A DNA stretch of 64,000 nt from Burkholderia stagnalis (GTDB lineage: Bacteria; Pseudomonadota; Gammaproteobacteria; Burkholderiales; Burkholderiaceae): positions 310,001 through 374,000 of the forward strand of contig NZ_CADESW010000002.1 in NCBI RefSeq assembly GCF_902830275.1, given 5' to 3'. Under the pieces are notes generated by a model. The model worked only from the letters and a program-made list of their open reading frames with translations, ran no database searches and was not told the DNA's origin. How positions within the stretch are numbered: the stretch's first letter is position 1; every line of letters starts with the position of its first letter. Of the stretch, positions 56,496 through 64,000 are shown in pieces. Both the position numbers and the translations under genes were made by a program.

Positions 56496-56521
56496 AAAAA
56501 AGCGCGCCCAACGGGCGCGCT
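56496..56521 (-). terminator. Terminator after ispH
   Basis: AGCGCGCCC and GGGCGCGCT form a 9 bp stem with a 3-base spacer; on the minus strand a run of eight T follows. It lies 27 bp past the ispH stop. Confidence 0.9.
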
Positions 56522-56547
56522 TCGGTAACGCAATGATTTTGAAAGGA

Positions 56548-57528
56548 TCAGGCGGCGGGCGGCAGGTTCAGGCCGCGCGGCAGCGGGAACGACACGTTCT
56601 CCTCGATGCCTTCGAGCGCGCGCACGTTGCGTACGCCGAGTTCGCGCAGGCGCGCGATGACCGCTTGTGCGAGCACCTCGGGCGCGGACGCGCCGGCCGT
56701 CACGCCGATGCGATGCTTGCCGGCCACCCACGCGGGATCGATCTGCTCGGGCGCGTCGACCATGTACGCGGCGACGCCGCGCTTCTCGGCCACTTCGCGC
56801 AGCCGGCTCGAATTGGAGCTGTTCGGGCTGCCGACGACGATCACGACGTCGCACTGCGGCGCCATGAACTTCACCGCATCCTGGCGGTTCTGCGTCGCAT
56901 AGCAGATGTCCTGCTTCTTCGGTTCGCGGATCTTCGGGTACTTCGCCTTCAGCGCGGCGATGATCTCGGCCGCATCGTCGACGGACAGCGTCGTCTGCGT
57001 GACGAGCGCGATGCGCTCCGGATCGGCCAGCTCGAGCTTCTGCACGTCCTCGACGCTCTCGACGAGATGCATGCCGCGCTCGACCTGCCCCATCGTGCCT
57101 TCGACTTCCGGGTGCCCCTTGTGCCCGATCATGACGATGTCGACGCCGTCCTGGCGCATTTTCGCCACTTCGACGTGCACCTTCGTGACGAGCGGACACG
57201 TCGCGTCGTAGATGCGCAGCCCGCGCACGCCGGCCTCGTCGCGCACCGCCTTCGACACGCCGTGCGCGCTGAAGATCACGGTGTTGCCGGACGGCACTTC
57301 CTCGAGCTCCTCGACGAAGATCGCGCCTTTCTTCTTCAAGTCCTCGACCACGTACTTGTTGTGGACGATCTCGTGGCGCACGTAGATCGGCGCGCCATGC
57401 ATCGCGATCGCCCGCTCCACGATCTCGATCGCGCGATCGACGCCCGCGCAGAAGCCGCGCGGCTGGGCCAGCAGGATTTCGGCGTCGGCGGCGACGGTCT
57501 GCCCGGACAGCGTATCGGTGGTGCTCAT
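56548..57528 (-). CDS. ispH: 4-hydroxy-3-methylbut-2-enyl diphosphate reductase
   Basis: IspH makes isopentenyl and dimethylallyl diphosphate in the last step of the MEP pathway. The 326-residue protein has the three iron-sulfur cysteines at Cys27 ([10 protein letters not shown]), Cys111 ([10 protein letters not shown]) and Cys209 ([10 protein letters not shown]), plus the proton-relay region [14 protein letters not shown] 57528 matches the family start. It lies 2 bp after fkpB on the same strand, the known fkpB-ispH pair. Confidence 0.97.
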   Translation of the reverse strand: MSTTDTLSGQTVAADAEILLAQPRGFCAGVDRAIEIVERAIAMHGAPIYVRHEIVHNKYVVEDLKKKGAIFVEELEEVPSGNTVIFSAHGVSKAVRDEAGVRGLRIYDATCPLVTKVHVEVAKMRQDGVDIVMIGHKGHPEVEGTMGQVERGMHLVESVEDVQKLELADPERIALVTQTTLSVDDAAEIIAALKAKYPKIREPKKQDICYATQNRQDAVKFMAPQCDVVIVVGSPNSSNSSRLREVAEKRGVAAYMVDAPEQIDPAWVAGKHRIGVTAGASAPEVLAQAVIARLRELGVRNVRALEGIEENVSFPLPRGLNLPPAA

Positions 57529-57530
57529 GA

Positions 57531-57986
57531 TTACAGAATCCCGATGATTTTCACTTCGAACGTGAGCGCCTGGCCCGCGAGCGGATGGTTGAAGTCGAAC
57601 AGCGCCGAGGTTTCGCCGACTTCCTTCAGCACCCCTGCATATCGACCGCCGTCCGGCGCGTTGAATTCGATCAGGTCGCCCGGCGTGAAGTCGTCGCCGA
57701 CCATCCCGTTCTCGCGCAGCGTCTTGAGCGTCACGCGCTGCAGCATCTCCGGGTTTCGGGGACCGAACGCCTGCTCGGGCGCTAGCTGATAAGTCGAATG
57801 GTCGCCCACCCGCAGCCCGACGAGAATCTGTTCCAGCGAGGGCGCCAGTTGCCCTGCGCCGAGCAGCAGCGTCGCGGGCTTGTCGGAAAAGGTGTTGACG
57901 ATATCGGCGCCGTCGGCCAGTGCCAGCCGGTAGTGCAGCGTGACGTGCGAACCGGGCTTCACTTCGGAAAGATCGATGAGGCTCAT
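57531..57986 (-). CDS. fkpB: FKBP-type peptidyl-prolyl isomerase (SlpA/FkpB)
   Basis: A 151-residue cytoplasmic FKBP of the SlyD/SlpA group, which folds proteins by prolyl isomerisation and chaperone action. [19 protein letters not shown] near residues 9-27, [20 protein letters not shown] and the insert-in-flap part [12 protein letters not shown] fit FkpB; there is no histidine-rich SlyD tail. ATG 57986 is preferred over one 48 bases upstream. ispH follows directly. Confidence 0.93.
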   Translation of the reverse strand: MSLIDLSEVKPGSHVTLHYRLALADGADIVNTFSDKPATLLLGAGQLAPSLEQILVGLRVGDHSTYQLAPEQAFGPRNPEMLQRVTLKTLRENGMVGDDFTPGDLIEFNAPDGGRYAGVLKEVGETSALFDFNHPLAGQALTFEVKIIGIL

Positions 57987-58121
57987 GAATGACTCGTTCA
58001 ATGGCGCCTGACACGGCCGCGAGGCCCGGCGCAAAACCGATATTGTAAGTCACCTGCGCGCGCAAGGCTGAAACTGCGACGACGGCGCGCAGGCCGGCGC
58101 GCCGACAACGGAGAACCGACG

Positions 58122-58883
58122 ATGCAGCAACCCCTTCCGCCCGCACCCGAATGCCGCGCCGCCGGCGGCGACGCACCGCGCGCGGTCCGGCCGCGCAAGC
58201 GCCGCCCCCGGCGCGCGCAGTGCGCCAACCTGCCGCGCGAGCGGCTGCTCGATCGCGGGCCCGGCGCGCTGACCGACGACGAACTGATCGCGCTGCTGCT
58301 CTGCACCGGCGTGCCCGGCCTCAACGTGTTCGACAACGCGCAGGCGCTGCTCGACCAGTTCGGCGGCTCGCTGCGCGGGCTGCTCGACGCGACGCCGGCC
58401 GATTTCCGCGGCCGCCGCGGCATCGGCGACGCGCGCATCGCGCTGCTCTCCGCGGTGGCCGAGATCGGGCGGCGCGCGCTCGCGGAAAAGGCCCGCGAAC
58501 GGCTGGTGATCGAATCGCCCGGCGCGGTCGAGGATTTCCTGCGCATCAAGATCGGCACGCGCCCGCACGAAGTGTTCGTCACGCTGTACCTCGACGCGCG
58601 CAATGGCGTGGTGGATATCGAGGAAAGCGCGCGCGGCTCGCTGACGCGGATGGCCGTCTACCCGCGCGAGATCGTGCGCCGCGCGCTGCTGCTGAACGCC
58701 GCCGCACTGGTCGTCGCGCACAACCACCCGTCCGGCGCGGTGCGGCCGAGCGCGGAAGACCGGCGGCTGACCCGCGTGCTGCACGACGCGCTCGCGCTCG
58801 TCGACGTGCGGCTGCTGGATCACGTCGTCGTCGGCGTGAGCGATACGTTCTCGTTCGCGCGCGCAGGGTGGCTGTCGATGTAG
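58122..58883 (+). CDS. radC: RadC family JAB1/MPN domain protein (UPF0758)
   Basis: A 253-residue protein. The C-terminal JAB domain has a complete metal motif, [14 protein letters not shown] (HxHx7SxxD), preceded by [19 protein letters not shown] helix-hairpin-helix-like part ([13 protein letters not shown]) lies before it and the first 40 residues are basic. The RadC name is historical; a true DNA-repair role is doubtful. ATG 58122 has GGAGAACC upstream. Confidence 0.93.
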   Translation: MQQPLPPAPECRAAGGDAPRAVRPRKRRPRRAQCANLPRERLLDRGPGALTDDELIALLLCTGVPGLNVFDNAQALLDQFGGSLRGLLDATPADFRGRRGIGDARIALLSAVAEIGRRALAEKARERLVIESPGAVEDFLRIKIGTRPHEVFVTLYLDARNGVVDIEESARGSLTRMAVYPREIVRRALLLNAAALVVAHNHPSGAVRPSAEDRRLTRVLHDALALVDVRLLDHVVVGVSDTFSFARAGWLSM

Positions 58884-58961
58884 AATGTCGGGCTGCGGGC
58901 CGGCCGGTGCCGGTTCCCGCGGACGGCGCACCGTCGTCACAACGACGGGATGAAATTGCGT

Positions 58962-58991
58962 TTGATTTTTCTGAACTTTTTCTGCTAGAAT
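58962..58991 (+). promoter_or_regulatory. Promoter of rpmB-rpmG
   Basis: TTGATT (58962-58967) and TAGAAT (58986-58991) with an 18-base spacer and an upstream TGC extended -10. The start near 58998 gives a leader of about 150 bases before rpmB. Confidence 0.7.
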
Positions 58992-59064
58992 CGCCGTCTG
59001 TCTTTTTTCCAACCAGTTCTAGCCATCGAAGGGCCTTGTCTGCAAGGGCTTGGGCGTTCGGAGT

Positions 59065-59094
59065 GCAGCTATGGATCACGTGGCTGCTCGATGA
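59065..59094 (+). promoter_or_regulatory. Hairpin and 7-codon upstream frame in the rpmB leader
   Basis: GCAGCTA (59065-59071) and TGGCTGC (59081-59087) form a 7 bp stem. The frame ATG 59071 to TGA 59094 encodes MDHVAAR, with GGAG at 59060-59063 seven bases upstream. Ribosome-protein leaders are often regulatory; here this is only a structural observation. Confidence 0.3.
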
Positions 59095-59145
59095 GAACCT
59101 TCACCGGCGATCGAACCCCGAATTTAGCGTATTAGGAGTGCTCTC

Positions 59146-59379
59146 ATGGCACGCGTATGCCAAGTAACTGGGAAAGCGCCGATGAGCGGCAACAACGTTT
59201 CCCACGCCAACAACAAGACGAAGCGTCGCTTCCTGCCGAACCTGCAAAACCGCCGGTTCTGGGTGGAAAGCGAAAACCGCTGGGTGCGCCTGCGCGTCTC
59301 GAACGCCGGCCTGCGCCTGATCGACAAGAACGGCATCGATTCCGTGCTCGCTGACCTGCGCGCACGCGGCGAAGCCTAA
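59146..59379 (+). CDS. rpmB: 50S ribosomal protein L28
   Basis: A 77-residue ribosomal protein starting [20 protein letters not shown] and containing [20 protein letters not shown] and [14 protein letters not shown], all family hallmarks. TTAGGAGTG lies before ATG 59146. It is followed by rpmG after 17 bp, the usual pair. Confidence 0.98.
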
Positions 59380-59396
59380 GCCCAAGGAGCACAATC

Positions 59397-59564
59397 ATGG
59401 CAAAAGGCGCACGCGACAAGATCAAGCTTGAGTCGACCGCTGGCACGGGTCACTTCTACACGACCACGAAGAACAAGCGCAACATGCCGGAAAAGATGGC
59501 GATCAAGAAGTTCGATCCCGTCGTCCGCAAGCATGTGGAATACAAAGAAACCAAGATCAAGTAA
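59397..59564 (+). CDS. rpmG: 50S ribosomal protein L33
   Basis: A 55-residue ribosomal protein, [20 protein letters not shown] at the start, with [20 protein letters not shown] and [11 protein letters not shown] at the end. It lacks the zinc-binding cysteine pairs of the C+ form, so it is the zinc-free paralogue. AAGGAG lies 7 bases before the ATG at 59397. A terminator follows. Confidence 0.97.
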   Translation: MAKGARDKIKLESTAGTGHFYTTTKNKRNMPEKMAIKKFDPVVRKHVEYKETKIK

Positions 59565-59598
59565 TCTCCTGGTTTCTGCCAGCCTGACGATGACCGAA

Positions 59599-59628
59599 AA
59601 GCCCCGCAATCGCGGGGCTTTTTGTTTT
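59599..59628 (+). terminator. Terminator after rpmG
   Basis: AAGCCCCGC and GCGGGGCTT with a 4-base loop, followed by TTTTGTTTT. Confidence 0.92.
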
Positions 59629-59729
59629 GCGCGCACGCTGGAGCCCGACGCGGTATGCTCTCCCCTTTCCGCACGCGGCTGCGCTGCCGGAAGTGACAAG
59701 ATCAAAAGTGCAATGATGGAGATGCAGCA

Positions 59730-61316
59730 ATGAATTTCGACGTGGCGATCGTCGGCAGCGGCCTGGCAGGCCTGTCGGTCGCGCTCAATCTGGCCAGCAT
59801 GCGACGTGTCGCGCTGATCGCGAAACGGTCGTTGATGGAGGGCGCGAGCGATAACGCGCAAGGCGGCATCGCCGCCGTGCTCGATTCCGCGGACAGCATC
59901 GAGAACCATGTCGACGACACGCTGGTTGCCGGCGGCGGCCTGTGCGACGAAGGCGCGACGCGCTACATCGTCGAGCACGGCCGCGAAGCGATCGAGTGGC
60001 TGATTTCGCAGGGCGTGCCGTTCACGAAGGACGATGCGGCCGAGCTCGGCTTCCACCTGACCCGCGAAGGCGGCCACAGCCACCGCCGCATCATCCACGC
60101 GGCCGACGCCACCGGCCATGCGGTGCTCGCGACGCTGTCCGAGCGTGCGCGGCAGCATCCGAACATCACGTTCTTCGAAAACCATCACGCGATCGACCTG
60201 ATCACGTCGGAGCGGCTCGGCCTGCCCGGCCGCCGCTGCCACGGCCTGTATGCGCTCGACGTCGACAACGATCGCACGATCACGATCGAGGCGCCGCACA
60301 CGGTGCTCGCCACCGGCGGCGCGGGCAAGGTCTACCTGTACACGACCAACCCCGACACCGCGACCGGCGACGGCATCGCGATGGCCTGGCGCGCGGGCTG
60401 CCGGGTCGCGAACATGGAGTTCATCCAGTTCCACCCGACCTGCCTGTTCCACCCGTATGCGAAGTCGTTCCTGATCTCCGAGGCCGTGCGCGGCGAAGGC
60501 GGCCTGCTGAAGCTGCCGGACGGCACCCGCTTCATGCCGGCGCACGACCCGCGCGCGGAGCTGGCGCCGCGCGACATCGTCGCGCGCGCGATCGACTTCG
60601 AGATCAAGAAGCGCGGGATCGACTGCGTGTATCTCGACATCAGCCACCAGCCCGAAGCGTTCCTGCGCGAGCATTTCCCGACTATCCACGCGCGCTGCCT
60701 CGAATTCGGCATCGACATCGCGAAGCAGCCGATTCCGGTCGTGCCGGCCGCGCACTACACCTGCGGCGGCGTCGTCACCGACCTCGCGGGCCGTACCGAC
60801 CTCGCGGGCCTGTACGCAGTCGGCGAAACGTCCTGCACGGGGCTGCACGGCGCGAACCGGCTCGCCAGCAATTCGCTGCTCGAATGTCTGGTGATCGGCC
60901 GCGCGGCGGCCGACGCGATCGAAACGGCCGGCTTCGCAGCGGAAGCGACCGGCCCGCTGCCCGCATGGGACGAGAGCCGCGTGTCCGACGCGGACGAGGA
61001 AGTGGTCGTCGCGCACAACTGGGACGAGCTGCGGCGCCTGATGTGGAATTACGTCGGCATCGTGCGCACCGACAAGCGCCTCGAGCGCGCGAAGCACCGG
61101 TTGTCGCTGCTGCGCGACGAGATCCACGAGTATTACGCGAACTTCCGCGTGAGCCGCGACCTGCTCGAACTGCGCAATCTCGTCGATGTCGCGACGCTGA
61201 TCGTCAAGAGCGCGCAATCGCGCCGCGAAAGCCGCGGGCTGCATTACAGCCGCGACTGGCCGCACACACTGCCGAAGGCACTGCCGAGCGTGCTGACGCC
61301 GAAAGCGCGCCGCTGA
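59730..61316 (+). CDS. nadB: L-aspartate oxidase
   Basis: NadB oxidises L-aspartate to iminoaspartate, the first step of de novo NAD synthesis. The 528-residue FAD protein has the dinucleotide motif [14 protein letters not shown] near residues 7-20, [12 protein letters not shown] near residues 42-53, [13 protein letters not shown], and [15 protein letters not shown]. It starts at ATG 59730 and converges on nadC-nadA, which carry the other two steps. Confidence 0.97.
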   Translation: MNFDVAIVGSGLAGLSVALNLASMRRVALIAKRSLMEGASDNAQGGIAAVLDSADSIENHVDDTLVAGGGLCDEGATRYIVEHGREAIEWLISQGVPFTKDDAAELGFHLTREGGHSHRRIIHAADATGHAVLATLSERARQHPNITFFENHHAIDLITSERLGLPGRRCHGLYALDVDNDRTITIEAPHTVLATGGAGKVYLYTTNPDTATGDGIAMAWRAGCRVANMEFIQFHPTCLFHPYAKSFLISEAVRGEGGLLKLPDGTRFMPAHDPRAELAPRDIVARAIDFEIKKRGIDCVYLDISHQPEAFLREHFPTIHARCLEFGIDIAKQPIPVVPAAHYTCGGVVTDLAGRTDLAGLYAVGETSCTGLHGANRLASNSLLECLVIGRAAADAIETAGFAAEATGPLPAWDESRVSDADEEVVVAHNWDELRRLMWNYVGIVRTDKRLERAKHRLSLLRDEIHEYYANFRVSRDLLELRNLVDVATLIVKSAQSRRESRGLHYSRDWPHTLPKALPSVLTPKARR

Positions 61317-61340
61317 CGCCTGCCCTGCCTCCCAAAACAA

Positions 61341-61373
61341 AAGCCGTTGGCGCTTGCGCGCCAACGGCTTTTT
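61341..61373. terminator. Bidirectional terminator between nadB and nadC
   Basis: Perfect 13 bp arms AAGCCGTTGGCGC and GCGCCAACGGCTT around TTGC, flanked by A-rich and T-rich runs. Confidence 0.92.
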
Positions 61374-61394
61374 CGTCTGCGGCGTGCGCCGCGC

Positions 61395-62282
61395 TCAGTC
61401 GACGATGCGCATCGAGTAATCGGTCGCGCGCACGTCCTTCGTCAGCGCGCCGATCGAGATGCGGTCGACGCCCGTTTCGGCAATCGCGCGCACCGTGTCG
61501 AAATTGACGCCGCCCGACACTTCGAGCACCGCCTTGCCGGCCGCCACGCGCACCGCGTCACGCATCATGTCGAGCGTGAAGTTGTCGAGCAGCACCGACT
61601 GCGCACCATGCGCGAGCGCCGTGTCGAGCTGCGCAAGGGTCTCGACCTCGACCTGCACCGGCACGCCCGCGTTCAGCGCGAAGGCCGCATCGAGCGCCTC
61701 GCCGACGCCGCCCGCCGCCGCGATGTGGTTTTCCTTGATCAGGATTCCGTCGTACAGCGCGAGCCGCTGATTCGCGCCGCCGCCGACCCGCACCGCGTAC
61801 TTCTGCGCGAGCCGCAGGCCTGGCAGCGTCTTGCGCGTATCGAGAATCTTCGCGCGGGTGCCTTCGATGCGCTCGACATAGCGCCGCGTGGCCGTCGCGA
61901 CGCCCGACAGCAATTGCAGGAAATTGAGCCCGTTGCGCTCCGCGGTCAGCAGCGCGCGCGCCGGGCCTTCGAGTTCGCAGACGGTCGAATCGGCCGTCAT
62001 GCGGTCGCCTTCGCGGTAGTGCCAGTGCACGTCGATCGCCGGATCGATCCGGCGCATCACCGCGTCGAACCACGGCACGCCGGCGAGCACGGCCTCTTCG
62101 CGCACGATGATGCGTGCACGGCGGCGCTCGCCGGCCGGTACCAGCCGCCCGGTCTGGTCGCCAGTGCCGACATCTTCGGCCAGCGCGTCGGCGACGTTGC
62201 GCGCGAGCGCGTCATCGAACGCGGCGCCGTATTGCGCGCGAATCGTTTCGTAAAGCGGAGAGACTGCGACTGCGTCGGTCAT
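61395..62282 (-). CDS. nadC: Nicotinate-nucleotide pyrophosphorylase (quinolinate phosphoribosyltransferase)
   Basis: NadC turns quinolinate and PRPP into nicotinate mononucleotide. The 295-residue protein has [18 protein letters not shown] near residues 32-49, [38 protein letters not shown] (parts: [17 protein letters not shown]) and [11 protein letters not shown] 62282 overlaps the nadA stop by 4 bases. Nicotinate mononucleotide is also used by CobT in this window. Confidence 0.97.
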   Translation of the reverse strand: MTDAVAVSPLYETIRAQYGAAFDDALARNVADALAEDVGTGDQTGRLVPAGERRRARIIVREEAVLAGVPWFDAVMRRIDPAIDVHWHYREGDRMTADSTVCELEGPARALLTAERNGLNFLQLLSGVATATRRYVERIEGTRAKILDTRKTLPGLRLAQKYAVRVGGGANQRLALYDGILIKENHIAAAGGVGEALDAAFALNAGVPVQVEVETLAQLDTALAHGAQSVLLDNFTLDMMRDAVRVAAGKAVLEVSGGVNFDTVRAIAETGVDRISIGALTKDVRATDYSMRIVD

Positions 62283-63415
62283 GCTGCCCCCACGTTCGCG
62301 AACAGTTGCTGGTCGCGCTGCAGGTCGCCGCTCGCCTGCACACGCTTCTTGTGGGCCGCGGCGAAATCGAGCATGCGGTCGATCGGAAGGCGCGCGCGCG
62401 CGCCGATGGCCGGGTCGACGAAGATCTCGTTGTGGCCGCGCTCGAGCACGTCGGCGAGATTCGCGAGGCCGTTCATCGCCATCCACGGGCAATGCGCGCA
62501 GCTCTTGCAGGTCGCGCTGTTGCCGGCGGTCGGCGCCGCGATGAAGGTCTTGCCGGGCGCGGCGAGCTGCATCTTGTGCAGGATGCCGAGATCGGTCGCG
62601 ACGATGAAGCGCGTCGCATCGAGCTTCACCGCGGCATCGATCAGCTGCGTCGTCGAACCGACGACGTCGGCCTGCGCGACGACGCTTTCCGGCGACTCCG
62701 GATGAACGAGCACCTTCGCATCCGGATACTCGGCGCGCAGCAGGTCCAGCTCGATGCCCTTGAATTCGTCGTGCACGAGGCACGAACCCTGCCACAGCAG
62801 CATGTCCGCGCCGGTTTTCTTCTGGATATAGCTGCCGAGATGGCGATCCGGCGCCCAGATGATCTTCTCGCCGCGCGCATGCAGGTCGGCGACGATCTCG
62901 AGCCCGATCGACGACGTGACCATCCAGTCCGCGCGCGCCTTCACGGCGGCGCTGGTGTTCGCGTAGACGACGACGGTGCGATCCGGGTGCGCATCGCAGA
63001 ACGCGGAGAATTCATCGACCGGGCAGCCGAGGTCGAGCGAGCAGGTCGCATCGAGATCGGGCATCAGGATCCGCTTGCCGGGGCTCAGGATCTTCGCGGT
63101 TTCGCCCATGAAGCGCACGCCGGCGACGACGAGCGTCTGTGCATCGTGGTCGCGGCCGAACCGGGCCATCTCGAGCGAATCGGCGACACATCCGCCGGTT
63201 TCGTCGGCGAGTTCCTGCAATTCGGCGTCCACGTAATAGTGCGCGACCAGCACGGCCTTCTCGCGCGCGAGCAGCGCCTTGATCCGCGCCTTCAGTGCGG
63301 CGCGCTCCTCGGTAGAGGGCGTCTCGGGCACTTTCGCCCATGCCTGCCCGATGCCGCAGGCCGTGCCTGCCGCGACCGGTCGGTCGTACTCGACGGGCTT
63401 GATCGTCGATTGCAT
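62279..63415 (-). CDS. nadA: Quinolinate synthase
   Basis: NadA condenses iminoaspartate with dihydroxyacetone phosphate to quinolinate, using a 4Fe-4S cluster. The 378-residue protein has [20 protein letters not shown], the cluster cysteine in the [12 protein letters not shown] region and the C-terminal [14 protein letters not shown] chose ATG 63415 because AGGAG is 8-9 bases upstream; an ATG two codons earlier (63421) is too close to it. nadC follows with a 4-base overlap. Confidence 0.97.
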   Translation of the reverse strand: MQSTIKPVEYDRPVAAGTACGIGQAWAKVPETPSTEERAALKARIKALLAREKAVLVAHYYVDAELQELADETGGCVADSLEMARFGRDHDAQTLVVAGVRFMGETAKILSPGKRILMPDLDATCSLDLGCPVDEFSAFCDAHPDRTVVVYANTSAAVKARADWMVTSSIGLEIVADLHARGEKIIWAPDRHLGSYIQKKTGADMLLWQGSCLVHDEFKGIELDLLRAEYPDAKVLVHPESPESVVAQADVVGSTTQLIDAAVKLDATRFIVATDLGILHKMQLAAPGKTFIAAPTAGNSATCKSCAHCPWMAMNGLANLADVLERGHNEIFVDPAIGARARLPIDRMLDFAAAHKKRVQASGDLQRDQQLFANVGAA

Positions 63416-63571
63416 CTCCATCTCTCCTATGTCGATCGGAGTATGCGCTTCAGCGCCTACTTCGATCCCATGCAACGCTCGACCAGAGTCGAGCGTGTGC
63501 GCGCGTGCTCCGGTTCCGTGCAAAGTCCAGCCTTGCCGATCGCCGCCACCAAACGGCCGGCCCAAAAGAAA

Positions 63572-63593
63572 AAACCCCGCCAGCGCGGGGTTT
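63572..63593 (-). terminator. Terminator after the desaturase gene
   Basis: AAACCCCGC and GCGGGGTTT with a 4-base loop; on the minus strand the T-run TTTTTTCTTTT follows. It separates the desaturase gene from nadA. Confidence 0.88.
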
Positions 63594-63624
63594 GTGACGT
63601 CCTGAGATTCTAATCGATTTCGAA

Positions 63625-64000
63625 TCAGGCGTAGCGGCGCAGGCGCGTCGCAAATTCCTGCAACGCCTTGATCCCGCTTTGTTCTGCGCGGTGGCACCAA
63701 TCCTGCAATTGGGCCAGCAGCTGTTCGCGCGATGCGGTCGAGCGATCCCAGATCGCAGCCAGTTCCTGGCGCAGCTGGAAGTACGTCTGCAGCTTCTGGC
63801 TGTTCGCGAAGATTTCCGGCAGCAGCTTCTTCTTCTGCTCGTCGAGGCCGTCCTCGTCCTTGTGGAACCACTTGCGCGCGCCGCGCATCAGTTGGTACTT
63901 GTCGCTCGAACCGAGCTCCTTGAGGCGCGCGAGCTCCTGGCGATACGCACGCTTGACGGCCTTGCCGTAGCGCGCCATCACTTCGTAGCGGTTCGACAGC
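63625..64000 (-). CDS. Probable fatty-acid desaturase, C-terminal part (N-terminus off the right edge)
   Basis: About 125 C-terminal codons of a minus-strand gene that continues past the right edge. The visible part ([20 protein letters not shown], then [19 protein letters not shown] and [19 protein letters not shown]) resembles the C-terminal region of betaproteobacterial DesA-type acyl desaturases, and that region in turn resembles the last helices of ISL3-family transposases. Without the histidine boxes, the desaturase call depends on memory of family and place. A true transposase fragment is the alternative. Confidence 0.55.
   Translation of the reverse strand, partial: LSNRYEVMARYGKAVKRAYRQELARLKELGSSDKYQLMRGARKWFHKDEDGLDEQKKKLLPEIFANSQKLQTYFQLRQELAAIWDRSTASREQLLAQLQDWCHRAEQSGIKALQEFATRLRRYA

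Noticed and set aside
59376..61364. A 662-codon open frame on the minus strand
   Set aside because: It is antisense to nadB, a well-supported gene.

Overview
The window is gene-dense, very GC-rich proteobacterial chromosome. The gene content points to the genus Burkholderia, most likely the B. cepacia complex, although the species cannot be fixed from sequence reading alone. Supporting signs are the pairing of pepA-holC with divergent lptFG, the DUF3460-scpA-panCD block, a DUF934 protein inside the sulfate-assimilation operon, a DUF2486 protein beside holC, and a betaproteobacterial-type 6S RNA. I see no prophage, insertion sequence, CRISPR array or rRNA operon. This is a core-genome stretch with one tRNA gene, one 6S RNA gene and one cobalamin riboswitch.

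Layout. 1-5795 (minus strand) holds tamA-tamB, the outer-membrane translocation and assembly module; tamB runs off the left edge. 6042-8632 (plus) holds DUF3460, scpA, panC and panD. 8721-10258 (minus) holds an orphan ParA ATPase, a DoxX membrane protein and a small secreted peptide. 10352-21872 is a vitamin B12 locus: cobQ; a plus-strand run cobU-cbiB-cobD-btuF-like; and a minus-strand run btuB-btuC-btuD-cobT-cobS-cobC led by a cobalamin riboswitch. Together these cover corrinoid uptake, amidation, aminopropanol attachment and nucleotide-loop assembly. 22049-24448 (plus) holds zapB-like, zapA, 6S RNA, an EVE-domain protein and a SIMPL protein.

24531-34076 holds lgt, a LysR regulator divergent from ilvD, a small cytochrome c, then pepA-holC-DUF2486 (minus) divergent from lptF-lptG-cbiX (plus). 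34186-40374 (minus) is a complete assimilatory sulfate reduction operon, cysI-DUF934-cysH-cysD-cysN-cobA, with cysB divergent at its head. CysH carries the iron-sulfur cysteines of an APS reductase and there is no cysC or cysJ nearby. 41599-48072 holds an orphan branched-chain-type binding protein, tRNA-Leu(CAA), a LysR gene, a short-chain dehydrogenase, a DinB protein, a CopC protein, RsuA, a tiny membrane protein and an atypical epimerase.

48180-51148 (plus) holds a ferredoxin-reductase-like flavoprotein, an argD-type aminotransferase and a GNAT acetyltransferase. 51221-56278 (minus) is a livK-H-M-G-F branched-chain amino-acid transporter. 56548-57986 (minus) is fkpB-ispH; 58122-59564 (plus) is radC, rpmB and rpmG. 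59730-63415 holds nadB convergent with nadA-nadC, the de novo NAD route. The right edge cuts a probable fatty-acid desaturase.

The least expected signals are regulatory. Upstream of argD there is a promoter, a short reading frame with four consecutive arginine codons and a rho-independent terminator, which looks like an arginine attenuator. The rpmB leader carries a tiny upstream frame inside a hairpin. The small open frames, promoters and start choices given below are readings by eye.
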